A stretch of DNA of 64,000 nt, taken from positions 19,922,458 to 19,986,457 of the forward strand of contig CM055094.1 of NCBI GenBank assembly GCA_029204225.1, in the 5' to 3' direction. How positions within the stretch are numbered: the first letter of the stretch is position 1; every line of letters starts with the position of its first letter. The notes under the pieces were generated by a model. That model saw nothing but the letters and a program-made list of their open reading frames with translations. It was not told the DNA's origin and made no database searches. The DNA is from Diphasiastrum complanatum. Lineage: Eukaryota; Streptophyta; Lycopodiopsida; Lycopodiales; Lycopodiaceae. Positions 50,766 through 63,930 of the stretch are shown piece by piece. The translations under genes were made by a program, and so were the position numbers.

Positions 50766-53225
50766 GTATTGAAATATTGTGTATTGAAATCCTTTTGATT
50801 AATTTAATGTTTTTAAATTTGTTTGTATTAAAAATATAGATTTAGCAGTTTTTTAATGATTTAAATATTAGAAAAACTAAAATTGCAACGAATTGTCAAG
50901 TTTTTTATTATTTTAATTTTTCGTGGTGTTAATATAAGAAGTTTGTAGAAATAATTTCATTTGCAATCATTTAATGTTTAAATATAAGTAAAGATTTAAA
51001 TACTGATTAAAATTTTGTCATAATTTAAAAAATATTTTTCTTGGTACAAGAATTGTAATTTAAAACACTTTTAAAATTTTAAAAAAAACATTGAAAACTT
51101 TTGTTTTAATAAGCAAAAAGGGTTTTTTTAGTTATTCTAATGGTTGTGTCCAATGATTTTATTTTGAATAGTATTATTATTTCATATAAGCTAATTTGCA
51201 ATTATTAACAAAAATCTATTAACAAAATTTTAGTAGGTTGATTAATTTTCTTGCGAAATACAACATTTCTTTTAGCATTACAATATCTTTATTTGAAGCA
51301 TTTTAAATATGGATATTTTCTTTTTTATAAAATTAAAAAAAAAAAAGCGACAAAAAAAAAATGGGTCTCCATGTCATTTTTTTTTTTTGGGTCATCGTGT
51401 TTCATGATGAACAATCTTAGTAAATTCTTCCCTAGTGCATTCTTCCAAAATTAGATGAATGGCTTTCTTCTTTGGCTACACAAGCTCGCCAGAGATGTTG
51501 TCAAGTCACACCTACTTTTCTCTTTTTACGCCAGCACATGATTGATTTGCTGCAAACCCTTCTGCTAAACTCCTTGCCGACTTAGGAGATGCTGAAAACA
51601 TGAGAGAGATTGAACGCCTCCTCAAAAGACCAAATTTTTTCGCTGTCCAAGATAAATTCTTCCAAAACTCAAATGAAAGGCCAGGTTCTTTCAACCTAAA
51701 CAACCCTAGTTCGGTGGTTTCTGGACAAAATATGGGAAAAATAAAGAAGTATATATGATATAAAGGAAAGAAAGGACAAGGGAGTGGTGCAAAAGAAGAC
51801 TTACCGGCTAAAAGACTAAACTTTTACATGGATTAACTGGCTCGCAGGATGTTGAGGATCTGCATAGAAGAACTCTCACTAGGAATACGATGGATCGACT
51901 ACAACTCAGCACGCACAAGGACAAGGCAAAGATATTTTTACATTTACGCTACTGTAATAGAATGTTTGAGACCATTCATGTAAGACACTTTTACACTTGT
52001 ATTTTATTACAATCTTTGGCCTTATATACACAAGTCCTTCCATGATATTGTGTTTGCTTGTTCATACTTACCTACATCAAAAGTGAATAGTACTTTCTGT
52101 TTGATGTTTTCTGCAATTTTGAAATTGAAAATCTATCTTTATGTTCTTGCTCTTTTCTAAAACATTTCAAAGATTTCATTTCAGAAAAATTTGATTATGT
52201 GCTAACAACGGACTGCAATATAATTAGAAGTATGTACCTCATAAAATCTTAGCTATTTAGGAAAAACATCATTGAACTCTTGTTTTAAATCTTGCATTAA
52301 AAGTTGTTCTTGATGCTAATTTTTGGTGTTAAAGCATGTTAACACATTCACATCATCATTCACATCACAATGGATACGAGATTTCAAAATAAGATGAAAA
52401 AGCTCATACTTAGAATCATGTAGTTGTTCCATAACTTCCGTCGAGCAAACCATCGATGACGAGAGTACATTAGTCTCCCCATAAATAGAGACTATCTGGT
52501 CAAACTTATCTTTAAATACCATAGTATGGTTTTTAAAATCTATTTACAAGTGGATTCTCGACTCGATTGACTGTGGAGGGCTTCGGATCGGTTGACTTTT
52601 GATGGACTCGGCTCAGTCAACTTTGTATGCAGAGTATTGACGCTCAGCTTGGTCCACAATGAATGCATAGTATGGACGCTCGGCTCGGTCCACGGTGATT
52701 GCAGAGTATGGGGGCTCGGCTCTATGAGCAGTGTATGTAGAGTATTGCTCGGCAGTGTATGGAGACTAGAAATTTGTGGAAAAATTTGGAGCAATGTCGC
52801 TCTGATAGGATGTGGAAACGATGATGTTTCTTCGCGATAACATACTAGTAGAGACCTTTCAACCCAAATCGGTGTTGAATGTGTAATGTAGCAGATCTCG
52901 GCAGTTTAGGGTTTTTGAAAATGGATGATGATGGCGCTCTGGATCCATGGTGGATGTATGTAGATGGTGTCCAAGGATGCGAATGAGTAATGAAGCATGG
53001 TCGTAGCAAATGATAGATCACCACTAAAAGATGGAAAATCAATCCTTTGAAGCTATGGCTTTTCGAAGCTTCTGAATTCCATTTCCATGCCTGAAGAAGG
53101 AAGTGCCAGCATCAAATCTTCTCCCATCAGAGTTTGTTTGCATTTCCTAAAAAGCATGCATGGCAGTAAAGCATGATATTGTGACTTTTTGTAATGTTCT
53201 GCAACATTTGCTTACATACATAGCT
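50766..53225. repeat. G, P, S and partial R, array unit 4
   Basis: AT-rich G (50766-51370), conserved frame (51703-51512, minus), protease tail (52522-52316), P (52546-52800), and S with a ~50-base deletion at about 52890. R is cut at 53225, where the copia gag chimera begins. Three of four units share the G-P joint exactly. Confidence 0.6.
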
Positions 53226-53460
53226 ACACAAGAAGGATGGCAAGATCATTGCTAAAGGGGTGATGATCTCCACACAACCCGGCCTCACTCTTCAAAAGGT
53301 GATCGGTCATCTTCTTCAGGAAGAAATGCGCAGAAAGACCAACGGCCTGTCCATCAAAAACAAATCCATGGCCCTGTACACCAAGAAGAAAGACTATTCC
53401 AAGGTCAAGAATCTGGTGTAGTAGCAACAACAGAGGCGTCACACTCAAGGTCAGAATAGT
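53226..53460 (+). pseudogene. Copia pre-integrase/gag chimera, copy 3 (fragment)
   Basis: Starts inside the chimera at KKDGKIIAKGVMIST and continues through VIGHLLQEEMRRKTNGLSIK to a TAG near 53420. Third instance of the joint described at 1650-2114. Confidence 0.7.
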
Positions 53461-53469
53461 GGATCGCTG

Positions 53470-54500
53470 GTTCCGAGGGAGTCGCTTTTATTTGCTACTA
53501 TCAACTGGTCTCAAGCTCGAGGTCGGTGGCTCAACTGCTACAAAGTGACATCTATCAGAAGATAGCGTAATAACGTGGAGGTTTGCTTGTTCTTGATATA
53601 GTCATGGAGGCAGTTGGAAGCAAACTGTTCCCAGTCATAAAGGTTCTCATTGTGTAGTCTAGAATCAGCCATCATGTGGAATAGTTTCATGGGGATACGC
53701 GTGATCTTGGACCTATAGCGCTGTGTATTTTTTGCTAGATAGGCACATGGAGCAACTAAGGGCTTATCATTTATGACCTCAATACGGTAACCATCATTTT
53801 TTTCCATTTGTCCGCTGAGGGGTCTATGTATTTGAAGTATGCTATGGATTCAATTTTTTTGAGGGTCCTACTAACTGTGTTCGGTCCCCTAGGGAAGCCA
53901 AATGTATTGAGGTCAGCTCCAGAAATAGGGATAATATAGACAAAATTTTGGTTAGGAGGTAACATGAACTGGAAAATCTGTCGGTGGGGTTATAAGCAAT
54001 ATGCAATCGAAATGGGTTCTGATAGCCACTGATCAAAAGAGGAAGTTAGAACTCTATGTGGCTCAGGAACTAGTGTGCCTCCTCGTACCAAGTGTTCATC
54101 TCATAGATATCGAGGCTTTCCATGGTGATGTCAATTCTGTATTGAGTTGGGCCATCAGAACTGGAAGATGTTGTGGCAGATAGGTTCTAGACTCGGCTGA
54201 TAACTCTGTTGAAGGTTCGGCTCTGGTAACAGACATGTGGAGTCTCGGCTCGGTCGACTATGGAGGGCTTCGGATCGGTCGTCTTCGGATGGACTCGACT
54301 CAGTCAACTTTGTATGCAGAGTATGGACACTCAGCTCGGTCCATAGTGAATGCAAAGTATGGGGGCTCGGCTCTATGAGTAGTGTATGTAGAATATTGCT
54401 CGGCAGTCTATGGAGACTAGAAATTTGTGGAAAAATTTGGAGAAATGTCGTTCTGATAGGATGTGGAAACGATGATGTTTCGTTGTAGTAACGTACTAGT
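53470..54500 (-). pseudogene. Q family, copy C with P repeat
   Basis: Same order and orientation as copy A. The stretch RLHNENLYDWEQFASNCLHD, through INDKPLVAPCAYL, stays open in 53807-53538. A single frameshift at about 53800 separates it from NQNFVYIIPISGADLNTFGF (53965-53771). P lies at 54240-54440. Product unknown. Confidence 0.5.
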
Positions 54501-56203
54501 AGCGAGCTTTCAACCCAAATCGGTGTTGAATGTGGGGTTTTGACAAGCTTCAAGAGCACTACCCCTCAGTATTTGGCTTGTGCTAGATGTGACGATTTTT
54601 GTGTAATGTAGTAGTTCTTGGTAGCTTAGGGTTTTTGAAAATGGATGATAATGGCGCTCCGGATCCGTGGTGGATGTATGTAGATGGTGTCCAAGGATGC
54701 GAAGGAGTAATCAAGCACTGTCATAGCAAATGATAGATTGCCACTAAAAGATGGAAAATCGATCCTTTGAAGTTATAGCTTTTCAGGGCTTCTGAATTTC
54801 ATTTCCATGCCTGAGGAAGGAAGTGCCAGCATCAAATCTTCTCCCATCAGAGTTTGTTTTCATTTCCTAAAAAGCATCCATGGCAGCATGGCAGTAAAGC
54901 GTGATATTGTGATTTTTTGTAATGTTTCCATGTATGTGATGATTTTTGTTGTTTAATTATATCTATGTTGATTGAAACTATGATAGCTTCGTGGTTGTCA
55001 TTCGTAATATTAAAAGGTTTTTTTCACCTTATCTTGGGGCAAGTTCACAAATAGCAAGGTAACAAATTGGGACTCGGCAAGAACTCACTCCAAATAACTT
55101 TTTGAGCTTCACTAACTTATTCTCATGAATTTATCATTGCGTCTAACTTGCCATATACTAGTTTTATAAGTATTTGCTTGATCCTTTACTCTTAAATGCA
55201 CCATAATGCTACTCCCTTACTAGCCATGACCTCTTCACCGTAGCTCGGAACTGGGTCATGTTGGGTGTCGTTGAAAAAGCTCTCGTCGAGGGCTTTCTAA
55301 TGGCAACCTAATCGTCTCAATTTGAGTTGCTGTTCAAAAGTTACACTGTTTTTTTACTGAGTTGCATACTATACTACAAATAAAATGGCTTATTTACGGG
55401 CTGCCTCGACGCAAAATTACAGTTCTTTTAAAAAGAAAAGAAAATGAATTTGAAGGAGCTACGTTACGTACATTTCAAATTTGAGTGTTTTGATTGGACC
55501 ATGTGGAAGAAACTTTTGAGAAAAAAAATAAAAGGTATGTTTTTGAAAGGCCCCTTTTGTGCTCAAATTTTCTGTAATGGTTGATAAGTTGGATTCACAT
55601 TTACATCATGAAGCAAATAGTCTTGTAAGTTTTGTGTTCAAGTGGATCGGAAGTTTGCTCCAATGGATGTTAAGATTAATATATCATGCTATCTCTAGCC
55701 TAACAACCACACACTAGATGTTTGGATCCAGAAAATATTCACACAAAGGGACATCACACATCAATATTAATCTACTTTCACCTTTTATTTCGTCACATCT
55801 CTTCGTGCTTATGCGACATGAAAAGCTCCCTTCAAACAAACCTGTGAATGTGCCTTTCCTATTGCCTTAATTTCTCATGCACTACCTTTGTCTTGGGCAA
55901 CTAAAATGTGATACAATTGTGACCTTTTCTCATGCTTATCTTTCTCCTATTCTTGGACAAGTAAAATTTGATTGTTGTAAGGGGGGGGGGGGGGGGGAGG
56001 GGGGTGGTGTATAGTATAGATGGCTATGAGTGTGAAAGGGGCATGGATTATTCTTGACTTTGAAATGAATGGAGGGCGGGCTTATTCAAGTTACCTAGAG
56101 AATGGTCACAAGTTCTCCTTTAAGGATGGGATGCTCTAGACATATGACTACAATGCCTCAACGTCTAACCCGAAATAGTACAAATAGAATGCAATGCATG
56201 GAA
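54501..56203. repeat. S and T segments, non-coding, copy C
   Basis: Direct counterpart of 3061-4780. The G run at 55981-56003 is much longer than in copy A (about 18 G, one A, then 6 G). No gene supported. Confidence 0.7.
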
Positions 56204-56368
<165 letters not shown>

Positions 56369-56370
56369 TA

Positions 56371-57932
56371 TCGATGTTCTCTGTCCTTCTGATTTCGCCT
56401 CTTATTTTCGTCATTTACAGGAGGCTGAAGAGTCTCAAAAAAGGATTGTTGATCCAACATCGGCTTAGGAAGATGGAGCAGGACCTAGAAATGAACATAG
56501 TATCGGCGGCTGAGAAAATCCGTTTGGCCAAAATATCAGAAACTACGAAATCTATATGCGGAAGAGATTTGGAGGCACATGATATCAGTAATTCGATTCT
56601 GGTAGGACGCAAAGACGCGGACAAATCAGCTACAACGACGCATCTAATTTGATCGGGAGCTCTTCTCAGCCAGGATTAATGGCGTCTACCGGTTGGAGAG
56701 CTCCAGTCCTCAAAGATACGCACGTGAATGAAAGGCTTGAGCAAGCACCAAAGAAAGTCCAGAATGATCCTTCTTTCGACCCAAGATTTCGTAGAAGACG
56801 AGCATGGAGATCGGAAGACAACATATCAGCATATCCTTGCAACTTTGCGATAATAGATGGCTCGTTCTCTTCTCAGAAGGAATGTCATACATCAATCAAT
56901 AATTTCTGGGAACTGAGTTCCGATTCTCGCGATCCCACAATCCAGCTACAACACAAGTTCTGCCAGTTTCTGATGACTGTCATGGGCCAAAGGTTTGAGC
57001 AAGATCCACAATTTTCCATCAATCCCAACAAAGCGGTCCTTCACATGGAGGATACCAGGATCTATTTACGGATTCAATATTTTCCTGCAGACTCCATACA
57101 TATCTTCGAAGAGATGTGCACTTCAGGATTTATCATCAATGCTGATGAGGGTTACATGTACACCCAGAGATCAAAAGCATTCATTGGTCGAAGACAAATA
57201 CTAACTCGAAACTGCTTCAACTGGCTACGTGAGCAAAATCATAAGCATGCCAGTAAGTCGACTCTGATAGGACGAAAAGACGGGGACAAGTCAGTTCCAA
57301 CGACGGCATCTAATTCGATCGGGAGCTCTTCTCAGCCAGATTTAATTGCGTCGACCGGTTGGAGAGCTCCATTCCTCAAAGATACGTACGTCTATGAAAT
57401 GCTTGATCAATCACCAAAGCAAATTCAGAATGATCCTTCTTTCGACCCAAGTTTTCGTAGAAGACGAGCACTAGCATGGAGATCGGAAGACAACATATCA
57501 GCATATCCTTGCAACTTTGCGATAATAGATGGCTCGTTCTCTTCTCAGAAGGAATGTCATACATCCATCAAGAATTTTTGCAAATTAACTTCCGATTCTG
57601 ACGATCCTACAATCAAGCTACAACACAAGTTCTGCCAGTTTCTGATGACTGTCATGGGCCGAAGGTTTGAGCAGGATCCACAATTTTTCATCAATCCCAA
57701 CAAACCGGCGCTTCACATGGAGGATACCAGGATCTATTTATGGATACAATACTTTCCTACAGACTCCATACAAATCTTCGAAGAGATGTGCACTTCTGGC
57801 TTTATCATCAATGATGATAAGGCTTACACCCAGAGATCAAAAGCATTTGCTGGTCGAAGACAAATGCTGACTCGAACTTGCTCCAAGTGGCTGCGCGAGC
57901 AATATCATAAGCATGATGCCCACTATTCCTGA
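56371..57932 (+). pseudogene. W family, copy C (two-module protein, one frameshift)
   Basis: Best W copy. From ATG 56375 the frame reads MFSVLLISPLIFVIYRRLKS, a charged helix and LVGRKDADKSA, then a one-base loss near 56635 shifts it to a stop at 56650. The downstream frame is open from 56652 to 57932 (about 427 codons; first ATG 56679). Two modules of about 210 residues follow each other: GSSSQP, STGWRAPVLKDT, QNDPSFDP, RRRR, WRSEDNISAYPCNFAIIDGS, QKECHTSI, LQHKFCQFLMTVMG, RFEQDPQF, HMEDTRIYL, IFEEMCTSGFIIN, TQRSKAF, WLREQ; then the same again. Five cysteines per module are conserved. A hydrophobic N-terminus suggests membrane anchoring. No family recognised; an arginine-rich RRRR stretch could be a cleavage or localisation signal (inference). 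Confidence 0.6.
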
Positions 57933-59034
57933 ACAAATGTTATGAAGAAAATCCTTTAGGCGCAATTTTTTGAATTGAGTACATTGAAAACATCAACATT
58001 TGTTGATTGGAGCTTTTAAGATTGACCATTATAGTCATCTAGGGCCAATGTATATGGCACTCAACTGCTAATCTATCTCTCCACTGCTCTTGAAATGTTC
58101 TCATCGTTGATATTTGATTTAATGTATTAAATGAACATTGAATGCTCATTAAATCAAAATCAACAATAATTAGGTTACACATATTCTGTTCAAAAAATAT
58201 TTAGACACAATAAAAATATCATATCGACAAGAGGGAACATATCACCGCAAAAGGACTAGACAGAAATTGTTTGTTAGTGATCATCCATCCAAAGTAGGTG
58301 CACCACTTCCAAATTCTAATGTTACTCCAAGCCTTTTTGTGAGACTACTAATATTTTTGGAAAACACCTGTTCTTCATATTCCAAGCATGCTCAGCATAC
58401 CTCCAAGCACATAGCAAAGTAAACCGTACATCTTCTTTCCTTGCCCTACTTGTTGGTCTTCATCTCGTATGGTAAGTACTCGACCCTTGATTGTTCCTTT
58501 GAATAAGACCTTTTTGCTATAGTTTCAAGAGAGAAGCTTCCTGGGAAAGGGTCAACTTGGGAGTAGCTTAATATATTGATGTCATTTCAAATCATGATAG
58601 CTTCATGGTTGTCACTCAAAATAATAGTAAACTGTTTGGTAACTTGGGGTAGCTTGATATGTAGCTAGGCAACTAAACAACAAATCACCTCTAGATGGCT
58701 TCACAAGCTTGTCTAACTCATTCTTATAATTACTACCATTGCGTCTAACTTGCCAAATGCTAGGTGTAAAAGTATTTGACAAATGCATAACTCTTTACTC
58801 TCCAAGTCTTAAGACTTACCAAGTGTTGTTTGTAGCTCGTACTAGATGCTTTGAGAAGTTATATTAAGAATTGGGGGGGGGGGGGGGGTTATCGCAAAGA
58901 ATCCGATCTTGCCAAATACTAGGTGTAAAAGTGTTTGACATATTCCTAACTCTTTACTCTCCAAGTGTTGTTTTTAGCTCATAGTACATGCTTTGAGAAT
59001 AATGTTACTGGTTATATTAATTTGGGGGGATTGC
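57933..59034. repeat. W 3' flank and G-run, non-coding
   Basis: Counterpart of 5441-6440 reversed, then the stretch shared with 14358-14600. It includes a 15-G run (58875-58889) and a second, shorter repeat of the same flank (58910-59034). No gene supported. Confidence 0.65.
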
Positions 59035-59760
59035 AAAGAATCAAACTTGAGTGTACAAGCCCAACTCAAGTGCAGACACCAACTCACCACACATGTGAAG
59101 ATCATTAAATTTGAATTTGAAGAAAAATCAAAGTTAAAAAAAAATGAAAAACTCTTTCTCCTTAGAGGCATTGTGGTCATCATCTAGACGAGTTGTGCTT
59201 GCTTGAATCAATAGAAACAAAGAAAATAATAATAACGAGTTTTTATCCTATTAATGCACCAATAATATATAGATATAATTGAATTAAATGGGAAGATTAT
59301 AATATTTATCGCTTCATTTAAACATTGATCTACTCATTTCAATGATTTCGTTCCACTTCAAATTCCAATGATTTGTGAAGTGTGAATGAATGCAATGTAA
59401 CTTGCATATGTTTGGAACATAGCATAGATTCATTATATGCTTTTTAACTATATGTTATTTAGTTGTGTAACAAGGAATAAGCATTTTTTTTAACAAATTT
59501 TCAATTTGTTTTTGGAAACCCTAGATTACAACATACTAATATATTAACAAAAATGACTTAATTTGCATGAACAACTTTGAGTTTTGAAAATCCTAGATTA
59601 CAGCTTCATTCAATCTTCAAATTTCCAAGCTCGTTAAACTTCAATGAAATATAATTCATTCCAAAATCCATTCTCGAATCCTAGAACGATGTATTTTAAA
59701 AACTTTTGTAATGTGAAAGAGAGATCACTGAGCTAAAACATGACCCTGATTGCATTCGGA
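59035..59760. other. AT-rich spacer
   Basis: Starts with a fragment of the short repeat-borne frame (SNLSVQAQLKCRHQLTTH at 59042-59095), then A/T-rich sequence not seen elsewhere in the window. No coding frame longer than about 64 codons. Nothing further recognised. Confidence 0.5.
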
Positions 59761-60058
59761 ATTGCTTTCAAAAACTTATAAATTGTATTCATCAATGGAG
59801 ATGTCTAGAGGACATGGTGTGAAAAATTGTCAAGTAGTTTGGTTTTTTATTTGGCAATTTTGGAGGCCAAAATGAATCTCAACTTCGAGTTAGTTTCATA
59901 TTTGTTAATAAGGGCCTAAATAGTGGTTTAACTACCTCTGGCAAGTAGATAAGTGGATGAGGTAGAGTTTGGACCCATTCTAATTGGCTAAATTTTGGTA
60001 CATTGCTTTCAAAAACTTATAAATTGTATTCATCAATGGAGATGTCTAGAGGACATGG
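59761..60058 (+). mobile_element. Duplicated internal end and partial 482-bp LTR
   Basis: The internal 3' end (GGAGATGTCTAGAGGACATGG) plus the first ~180 bases of the LTR are repeated once in tandem. LTR starts lie at 59818 and 60059, a period of 241 bases. Confidence 0.75.
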
Positions 60059-60540
60059 TGTGAAAAATTGTCAAGTAGTTTGGGTTTTCATTTGGCAATT
60101 TTGGAGGCCAAAATGAATCTCAACTTCGAGTTAGTTTCATATTTGTTAATAAGGGCCTCAATAGTTGTTTAACTACCTCTGGCAAGTAGATTACTGGATG
60201 AGGTCGATTTTGGACCCATTCTAATTGGCTAATTTTGGTACATTGCATCTAGACTAGATTTTCTAGGTATTTGATAAAGTATCTAGAAGTTTCCAAATTA
60301 GGTCAAGTTTGGGGCAAGTGGCCAAATGACATTTTGGAAGCTATAAATAGTTGTACCTAAGTGGAGAAATAATCATCAAAGTTTCTTTCTTTGTGGAGAA
60401 TTCATCTCTTATGTCCATCTCATGTGATTTTCTCTATCTTGGTTTTCTATGTGTAGAATGTTGATTTTCTTGTAGATCTTGATTCCACACGTGTGAAGAT
60501 TATAATATATATGATTTTGTTAAACATCGATCTACAAACA
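60059..60540 (+). mobile_element. Complete 482-bp LTR, plus strand
   Basis: TGTGAAAAATTGTC at the start and CGATCTACAAACA at the end. It carries CCACACGTGTG near 60484 and a TATAAAT-like word near 60343. The sequence after it is not a standard primer binding site, so it could be a solo LTR or belong to an unusual element. Confidence 0.8.
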
Positions 60541-60741
60541 CTTCAATGATTTTTCTTCAAATTCAAATTTAATGATCTTCCCATGTGTGGTGAGTTGGTG
60601 TATGTGCTTTTGTTGGGCTTGTACACTCAAGTTTGATTCTTTGGGATCCCTCGCCAACTGTGGTTTCAATACTTTCTCTGCAAGATTCTCATTTGAAATT
60701 TGCTTGGGACCCTTCTTATCTCCATCAGATATTTTTTTCAA
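60541..60741 (-). pseudogene. Short conserved repeat-borne ORF, copy 3
   Basis: Minus-strand counterpart of 697-906, ending inside the LTR. A second fragment of its beginning, partly duplicated in tandem, follows the histone-like piece at 61998-62060. Confidence 0.35.
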
Positions 60742-60803
60742 CGTTGATGCTAGGCCATACCACAGGGAAGTAGTTCATGTGTGACTCCTCACTCAGACTC
60801 TCG

Positions 60804-61750
<947 letters not shown>

Positions 61751-61759
61751 TGGCATACC

Positions 61760-61997
61760 GCTGTCATAGGTGTTTCGAAACCTCACGACAAGAAGCATGT
61801 CCTTGGGCATCAGTGTCACCCTCTTGCCATGAATGGAACACTGCATCGAATCCTCAAACAATTTTGTCTGGAAGTCCTCGTATGCAATATAGAGGGCCTC
61901 CAATGCAACGATATTCCACCTCACTGCATAGGGCAGATGCGTAGTCATATCTTGTGTAACCTCCCTCACAGCCCGGTACAAGGCTGCTTTCAGGACC
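61760..61997 (-). pseudogene. CENH3-like histone H3, copy 4 (N-terminus lost)
   Basis: Minus strand carries the histone fold from alpha1 onward (VLKAALYRAVREVTQDMTTH, WNIVALEALYIAYEDFQTKL, SIHGKRVTLMPKDMLLVV) without breaks. The tail and alphaN are replaced by the short repeat-borne frame at AAGAAGGGTCC, which is shared by both partners (microhomology joint at about 61997). A chimeric frame runs from 62059 to 61691. Confidence 0.8.
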
Positions 61998-62102
61998 CTT
62001 CTTATCTCCATCAAATATTTTTTGGGACCCTTCTTATCTCCATCAGATATTTTTTTCAACGTTGATGCTAGGCCATACCACAGGGAAGTAGTTCATGTGT
62101 GA

Positions 62103-62106
<4 letters not shown>
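61998..62106. repeat. Tandemly duplicated 5' end of the short repeat ORF
   Basis: The sequence GGACCCTTCTTATCTCCATC followed by a T run occurs twice, at 61996 and 62026. Confidence 0.7.

Positions 62107-62168
<62 letters not shown>
62107..62168. repeat. (TC)n microsatellite
   Basis: About 31 TC units. Fourth paralogue of the tract at 536. Confidence 0.97.
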
Positions 62169-62171
<3 letters not shown>

Positions 62172-62910
62172 CCACTCAAGCCTACATGGCAAACCCACAT
62201 GGTATAGCTTAGTTGGCTTGCCACACAAGCCTATGTCAAGCCTATATGGCAGACTGCAACATACCAGCATGAACATACTAGCATCAAGCCTATGTCATGC
62301 CTATATGACCTACCACGCAAGCCTATGATAGGCCTACATGGCTTGCCACATGGCAACTTGGGAGGCCCAGCTCTCTCTCTCTAGCTCCATTCAAGCCTAC
62401 ATGGCAGAGCTTGGTTGGCTTGCCACACAAGCCTATGGTAAGCCTATGTGGTATCCTGCGACATGCTTATGTGGGAAGCATCAAAAATATGCCATGCTTA
62501 TGTGGCCTGCCATGCAAGCCTATGGTTTATCTCATGACATGCCTACATGGCTTGCCACATGGCAACTTGGGAGCCCCAACTCTCTCTCTCTAGCTCCGCT
62601 CAAGCCTACATGGCAGAGCCTGGTTTGCTTGCCACACAAGCCTATGGCAAGCATATGTGGTAGCCTGCGACATGCTTACTTAGGAAGCATCAGAAACATG
62701 CCATGCCTATGTGACCTGCCACGCAAGCCTATGGTAGGCCTGTGTGGTTTGTCAAGTGGCATCTTTTGAGCCCACCTATATATATATATAGATCTCTAGG
62801 TCCACTCAAGCCTACGTGGCACAGGGCCTAGTTGGCTTGACATACAAGGTTATGGTAGGCCTACATGGCTTGCCACATGGCAACCCTCAAGCCTGCATGA
62901 TTTGCCATGT
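62169..62910. repeat. GGCAAGCC repeat, copy 6 (reversed)
   Basis: Second reversed copy next to copy 5, with the (TA)n-GATC element near 62777-62793. It leads into the histone joint at 62911. Confidence 0.85.
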
Positions 62911-62918
62911 GGCATACC

Positions 62919-63306
62919 GCTGTCATAGGTGTTTTGAAACCTCATGACAAGAAGCATGTCCTTGGGCATCAGTGTCACCCTCTTGCCATGAATGGAACAC
63001 TGCATCGAATCCTCAAACAATTTTGTCTGGAAGTCCTCGTATGCAATATATAGGGCCTCCAATGCAGCGATATTCCACCTCACTGCATAGGGCAGATGCG
63101 TGGTCATATCTTGTGTAACCTCCCTCACAGCCCGGTACAAGGCTACTTATAGGATCACAAGTTTGGTGTACCTCTGTAAGGCCCTGATGTCCCTCAACCA
63201 TGGACGACGAGGTCATTCGCGTCTTTGCACACGTATGGGTTCAAATGTCAGGGGACGGGATGGTTGCAAAATGGGTAAGCCTAGCAGTTTGCTTCGTCCG
63301 AGCCAT
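62919..63306 (-). pseudogene. CENH3-like histone H3, copy 3 (frameshifted)
   Basis: Minus strand starts ATG at 63306 with MARTKQTARLTHF, then a two-base loss near 63266 leads to a stop after CCTGAC. The fold is in frame from alpha1 (63140-62920: YRAVREVTQDMTTHLPYAVR, EALYIAYEDFQTKLFEDSMQ, GKRVTLMPKD). SMQC replaces SMLC. It retains the upstream region (63307-63443) and at least 160 more bases of upstream sequence. Confidence 0.85.
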
Positions 63307-63605
63307 TGGGGCCGGATATCTATACCATGCGAGGACAGAGATACAACAGAAGAGAGAGCTAAATTATCTCGCGTAATGGCGACACTGAGAACTCTAAGGG
63401 TGATATCGCTACAATGCGAGAGAGTGGCAGAGACAGGCGGGGAGAGGCAGGGGCTTGCATGATGGCGATACTGGGAAAGTCAGGCTGATATCGCTACGAC
63501 ATGAGAGGGTGTAAGGAATAGGCCTGGAGACGAGGTCGCTCGCATGCTGGCGATATCACGAATGCAGGTCGTATGGAAGCAATCAAACATGACAGCAAAT
63601 TACGC
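63307..63605 (-). promoter_or_regulatory. Extended upstream region of CENH3-like copy 3
   Basis: Longest upstream sequence kept by any copy. A block of the form TGGCGA-CACTGAGAACT-CTAAGGGTGATATCGCTAC occurs at 63380 and, diverged, at 63461, with a weaker third at 63542. That gives an ~80-base period of GATATCGCTAC elements. The region is CpG-containing and unlike the neighbouring repeats. A regulatory role is inference. Confidence 0.4.
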
Positions 63606-63722
63606 GAAAACCTATACAATCCCCGGGAATGGACTTATATAGGAGAAAAAAGTTGGCACGTGTGAATCCCAGCGACACGTGGCCCAGTCAATAGCTGACA
63701 TGTGGAACCACACATTTGTATA
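63606..63722 (-). promoter_or_regulatory. G-box/TATA block, partial copy
   Basis: Matches 35441-35548: minus-strand CTATATAAG at about 63634-63642 and four ACGTG/ACATG cores. Cut at 63722 and joined to a Q fragment. Confidence 0.45.
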
Positions 63723-63930
63723 CCTTTCAGATTTTTTCTCGACAGTGGAGCATATTCTGTGGGAAGATCAATATGGAGATGATATTTAGACATCTTAAAA
63801 ATCGATAGATTAATCTAGTAGAAAATCCACTTGTTATATATCTTGTAAGCTATTAAAACTCATCTGAATTATAAAAAAAAAATAATTGAAAAAGTTGGAA
63901 ATGACCTTGGCACTCTTTTCGATCCATCAC
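63723..63930 (-). pseudogene. Q family fragment (SKYHLH and ERQ region)
   Basis: Reverse-strand piece equal to 36180-36390 (KYHLHIDLPTEYAPLSRKNL and MDQKERQ-type sequence), followed by a P fragment from 63931 to the end of the window. Confidence 0.55.
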
